Source of the DNA: Emcibacter sp.
Lineage (GTDB): Bacteria > Pseudomonadota > Alphaproteobacteria > Sphingomonadales > Emcibacteraceae
Length of the DNA stretch: 15,544 nt
Assembly: GCA_021647465.1 (NCBI GenBank)
Contig: JAKIUQ010000027.1
Location: forward strand, 1 to 15,544
Reading direction: 5' to 3'
The stretch's first letter is position 1, and every line of letters starts with the position of its first letter. The notes beneath the pieces are model-generated. The model was not told the DNA's origin. It saw only the letters and a program-made list of their open reading frames with translations, and searched no databases. Below, in pieces: positions 13,684 through 15,544 of this stretch. The position numbers were made by a program, and so were the translations under genes.

Positions 13684-13884
13684 ATTTCACCCTTTTTCCA
13701 CCCAGATATTTAAGCTTCTGTGCCTAATGCCCCTGAAACAATAAAGCAAATAAAAAAATATATTAGCTATTTTCATATTAACCCTTTTTTTAAGGAATTA
13801 CGTTAGCTTATTTAAATACGCACAAGGAATAGAGAATATTCCCTTGGCTGAGATCAAAGTTATTAATATGTGAACGGAAAAATT
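13684..13884. promoter_or_regulatory. Divergent promoter region between MaoC-like gene and cheY
   Basis: About 200 AT-rich bases between divergent starts, so both transcripts must begin here. I looked for sigma54 (GG-N10-GC), sigma28 and CtrA (TTAA-N7-TTAA) boxes; the nearest to CtrA is TTAA-N8-TTAA at 13778-13793, one base too wide. No box can be called with confidence. Confidence 0.4.
13823..13846 (+). promoter_or_regulatory. Small hairpin upstream of cheY
   Basis: CAAGGAATA at 13823-13831 pairs with TATT (13837-13840) and CCTTG (13842-13846) around one bulged C, with a five-base loop. It lies 38 bases before the cheY start and could be part of its leader or a binding site. Pattern only. 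Confidence 0.3.
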
Positions 13885-14271
13885 ATGGCTGTAGACAAAG
13901 CAATGCCCATCCTCATCGTGGATGATTATAAAACTATGTTGCGAATAATCCGCAATCTTTTGAAACAGTTGGGCTTCAATAATGTTGATGAAGCCTGCGA
14001 TGGATCAGAGGCCCTCAATAAAATGCGCGGCAAGGGGTATGGGATGGTCATCTCAGACTGGAATATGGAACCCATGACGGGGTACGAACTGTTGAAAGAA
14101 GTCCGTTCAGATGACATCCTCAAGAAAACACCCTTCATCATGGTCACCGCCGAATCCAAGACCGAGAATGTGATTGCCGCCAAGAAAGCTGGCGTGAATA
14201 ATTATATCGTTAAACCTTTTAATGCGGCAACCCTTAAACAAAAATTGTCCGCCGTACTCGGAGAATTCTAA
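13885..14271 (+). CDS. cheY: Chemotaxis response regulator CheY (single receiver domain)
   Basis: A 128-residue lone receiver. All key residues are at positions one higher than in E. coli CheY: the acidic pair Asp13-Asp14, phospho-acceptor Asp58 (ISDWNM), Thr88 (MVTAE), Tyr107, and Lys110 in VKPF. The WN after the acceptor and the KK(T)P region also match chemotaxis CheY rather than generic receivers. Phosphorylated by CheA, it would bind the flagellar switch protein FliM and change rotation. ATG 13885 has CGGAAA upstream; GTG 13870 would add five residues. The stop TAA overlaps the ATG of cheZ by one base. The partnership with cheZ supports the CheY name; alphaproteobacteria often have several CheY copies and this could be any of them. 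Confidence 0.93.
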   Translation: MAVDKAMPILIVDDYKTMLRIIRNLLKQLGFNNVDEACDGSEALNKMRGKGYGMVISDWNMEPMTGYELLKEVRSDDILKKTPFIMVTAESKTENVIAAKKAGVNNYIVKPFNAATLKQKLSAVLGEF

Positions 14272-15416
14272 TGGCATCAGGTCTCTTGCCAGAGCATATC
14301 GGTCCTTTGGTGGACAGATTGCGTGCGGGCGACCATCCGTCCGTATCACTGCCGGACGTGGCGGCGCTGACAGAAGTATTAATGCGATCCCTTGAAAGCT
14401 ATTTCAAGTCTATTGATCTAACCATATATGCGGAATGTCAGTCTTTGGCGGATTATATTGATGATGCGCGAATAGAGATTTCATCATTATCACCAGAAAA
14501 TAGCGATACAGTGGGTATCCCCCGCGCGGGTCTGGAATTGGAGGCTATTGTCCAGCAAACCGAGAGCGCGACCAACACCATTATGGAATCAGCCGAACAA
14601 ATCATGGAAGCTGACCCGAGCGACCTCGAAGCCTATACGACGACTGTGAATGATTCTGTGATGCAAATTTTTGAGGCCTGTTCCTTTCAGGATATAACCG
14701 GTCAAAGAATAAGTAAAGTCGTTAGCACATTGCAACATGTGGAAGATCGCGTCTCTAAATTGATAAATATTCTGGGCGTCATGGATAAGCCACAAGAAAA
14801 TCAGGACCTTAATAAAGAAGAGATTGATGAAGATGCGGCGTTGCTTAACGGGCCAGCCCTTGATGGGGAAGGGATTGATCAAAGTGAAATTGACAATCTT
14901 TTGAATGGCACCGCAGACGTCGCCGTGAGCGCAGAACCAGAGGTTGAAATCGAAACCGTTGAAATTGATGATACGAACGATATTAAGTCAGACACAGCGG
15001 CGGCCCCTGAAGCTCAGGAACCAATAGCCGCCGCCGGCGAAATAGCCAGCGCAGATGATATTGACTTTATGTTTGATGGGCAAGAGACACCGATAGTTGA
15101 AACAAAGCCTGAACCAGAAGTTAAAGCAGAAGTTGAGCCAAAAGCTGAGCAGCCCGCAGTTGAGGTTGTTGAGGCGGCGGCGGAAACTAAGGCCGCACCA
15201 GCAGTAGAGGCTGTCAAACAAAATCCTGCGCCGGTTAAAGATGAACCAAATCTGATCGAACAGGCCAAGTTAAAAAAAGAACAGGCTATCGCCGAGAAAA
15301 AGGCTAAAACAACACCGCCGAAACCAATAGCCTATGAAGAAGACTCCAAAGCCGGACTAAGCCCGAAACTTTCGGAAAATACCACACAATCAGATATTGA
15401 TGCGTTATTCTCTTAA
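14271..15416 (+). CDS. cheZ: CheY-P phosphatase CheZ with a long acidic tail carrying repeated CheY-binding-like motifs
   Basis: CheZ speeds loss of phosphate from CheY-P. Residues 30-170 are helical, as in the CheZ four-helix bundle, with the catalytic block FQDITGQRISKVV at 139-151; Asp141 and Gln145 correspond to E. coli Asp143 and Gln147. At 381 residues it far exceeds E. coli CheZ (214). The extra part is a disordered, Glu/Ala/Pro/Val-rich linker (about 180-345), then a Lys-rich stretch. The very end, QSDIDALFS, resembles the C-terminal CheY-binding peptide of CheZ and the FliM N-terminus. Similar motifs recur at 203-213 (DQSEIDNLLNG) and 259-270 (ASADDIDFMFDG), with a weaker one at 183-194. 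GGAG at 14260-14263 precedes the ATG, which overlaps the cheY stop (TAATG), so the two are translationally coupled in roughly equal amounts. Confidence 0.93.
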   Translation: MASGLLPEHIGPLVDRLRAGDHPSVSLPDVAALTEVLMRSLESYFKSIDLTIYAECQSLADYIDDARIEISSLSPENSDTVGIPRAGLELEAIVQQTESATNTIMESAEQIMEADPSDLEAYTTTVNDSVMQIFEACSFQDITGQRISKVVSTLQHVEDRVSKLINILGVMDKPQENQDLNKEEIDEDAALLNGPALDGEGIDQSEIDNLLNGTADVAVSAEPEVEIETVEIDDTNDIKSDTAAAPEAQEPIAAAGEIASADDIDFMFDGQETPIVETKPEPEVKAEVEPKAEQPAVEVVEAAAETKAAPAVEAVKQNPAPVKDEPNLIEQAKLKKEQAIAEKKAKTTPPKPIAYEEDSKAGLSPKLSENTTQSDIDALFS

Positions 15417-15438
15417 AGTGTAATAGTTCAGACTCTAT

Positions 15439-15474
15439 CTGACAGTTACCGATTTCTCAGCTGGTGACTGTCAG
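15439..15474. terminator. Hairpin after cheZ, likely bidirectional terminator
   Basis: CTGACAGT at 15439-15446 pairs with ACTGTCAG at 15467-15474; after a T/G position, ACC at 15448-15450 pairs with GGT at 15463-15465, leaving a 12-base loop. It begins 23 bases after the cheZ stop and ends one base from the stop of a possible leftward frame. No strong T run follows on either side (GTTAAATTT to the right), so efficiency is uncertain. Confidence 0.55.
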
Positions 15475-15475
15475 G

Positions 15476-15544
15476 TTAAATTTGGTCTACAAATTTGTCC
15501 ATCCAGATTAGTTTTCCATCAATCAAAGTCTGCATTGGTGTTCT
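15476..15544 (-). CDS. Possible 3' end of a leftward gene entering at the right edge
   Basis: On the minus strand a frame is open from the window edge to TAA at 15478-15476 and reads 22 residues ending LIDGKLIWMDKFVDQI. A real gene here would converge with cheZ across the hairpin at 15439-15474, a sensible arrangement. The piece is too short to name, and a frame of this length can occur by chance. Confidence 0.35.
   Translation of the reverse strand, partial: RTPMQTLIDGKLIWMDKFVDQI

Noticed and set aside
13778..13793. CtrA box upstream of cheY
   Set aside because: The half-sites TTAA are eight bases apart instead of seven, in a run of T where such matches are common.
15476..15544. N-terminus of a branched-chain aminotransferase (faint likeness of LIWMDKFVD)
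   Set aside because: The frame ends in TAA straight after the likeness, and the match is too short; kept only as an unnamed possible gene end.

Overview
The window reads as a chromosomal housekeeping segment of an alphaproteobacterium with mid-range GC and AT-rich gaps. Pointers to this group are the DUF3035-type lipoprotein next to lspA and ileS, a MutL carrying its own endonuclease motif, the ribF/MaoC pair, and a chemotaxis pair cheY-cheZ with a long acidic CheZ tail. I cannot name a genus. Nearly every base is explained by compact genes. No tRNA, rRNA, CRISPR array, insertion sequence or prophage gene was found, and no gene-free stretch exceeds 300 bases.

Left block (1-5649): the 3' part of purD (purine synthesis) is followed by a two-gene unit, a Na+/phosphate-cotransporter-like protein and a 75-residue charged helical protein. 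Leftward genes follow: an MscS-type mechanosensitive channel and tadA (tRNA A34 deaminase). Divergent from tadA run rluB and rsmD, two ribosomal RNA modification genes. The 5' end of rsmD is preceded by a 14-bp copy of its own start, which makes an eight-codon mini-ORF overlapping both neighbours.

Middle block (5650-8558): two tandem small paralogous proteins of unknown function (67 and 65 residues) share an AHLDLVS core. mutL then runs leftward; it starts at TTG behind a good ribosome binding site and has a four-unit 15-bp tandem repeat in its linker. A 61-residue two-helix membrane protein follows, behind a hairpin leader and a strong ribosome binding site. A long inverted repeat separates it from the next leftward genes.

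Right block (8559-15544): read right to left, there is a tight set of MaoC-like hydratase, ribF, ileS, lspA and a DUF3035-like lipoprotein, with a terminator-like hairpin between ribF and ileS. Divergent from it, cheY and cheZ overlap by one base and form a chemotaxis signalling unit: CheY carries the signal to the flagellar motor and CheZ dephosphorylates it. The most notable feature is the CheZ tail, which repeats a motif resembling the CheY-binding peptide of the flagellar switch protein FliM. No flagellar genes or cheA lie in the window. A hairpin follows cheZ, and what may be the 3' end of a leftward gene enters at the right edge.
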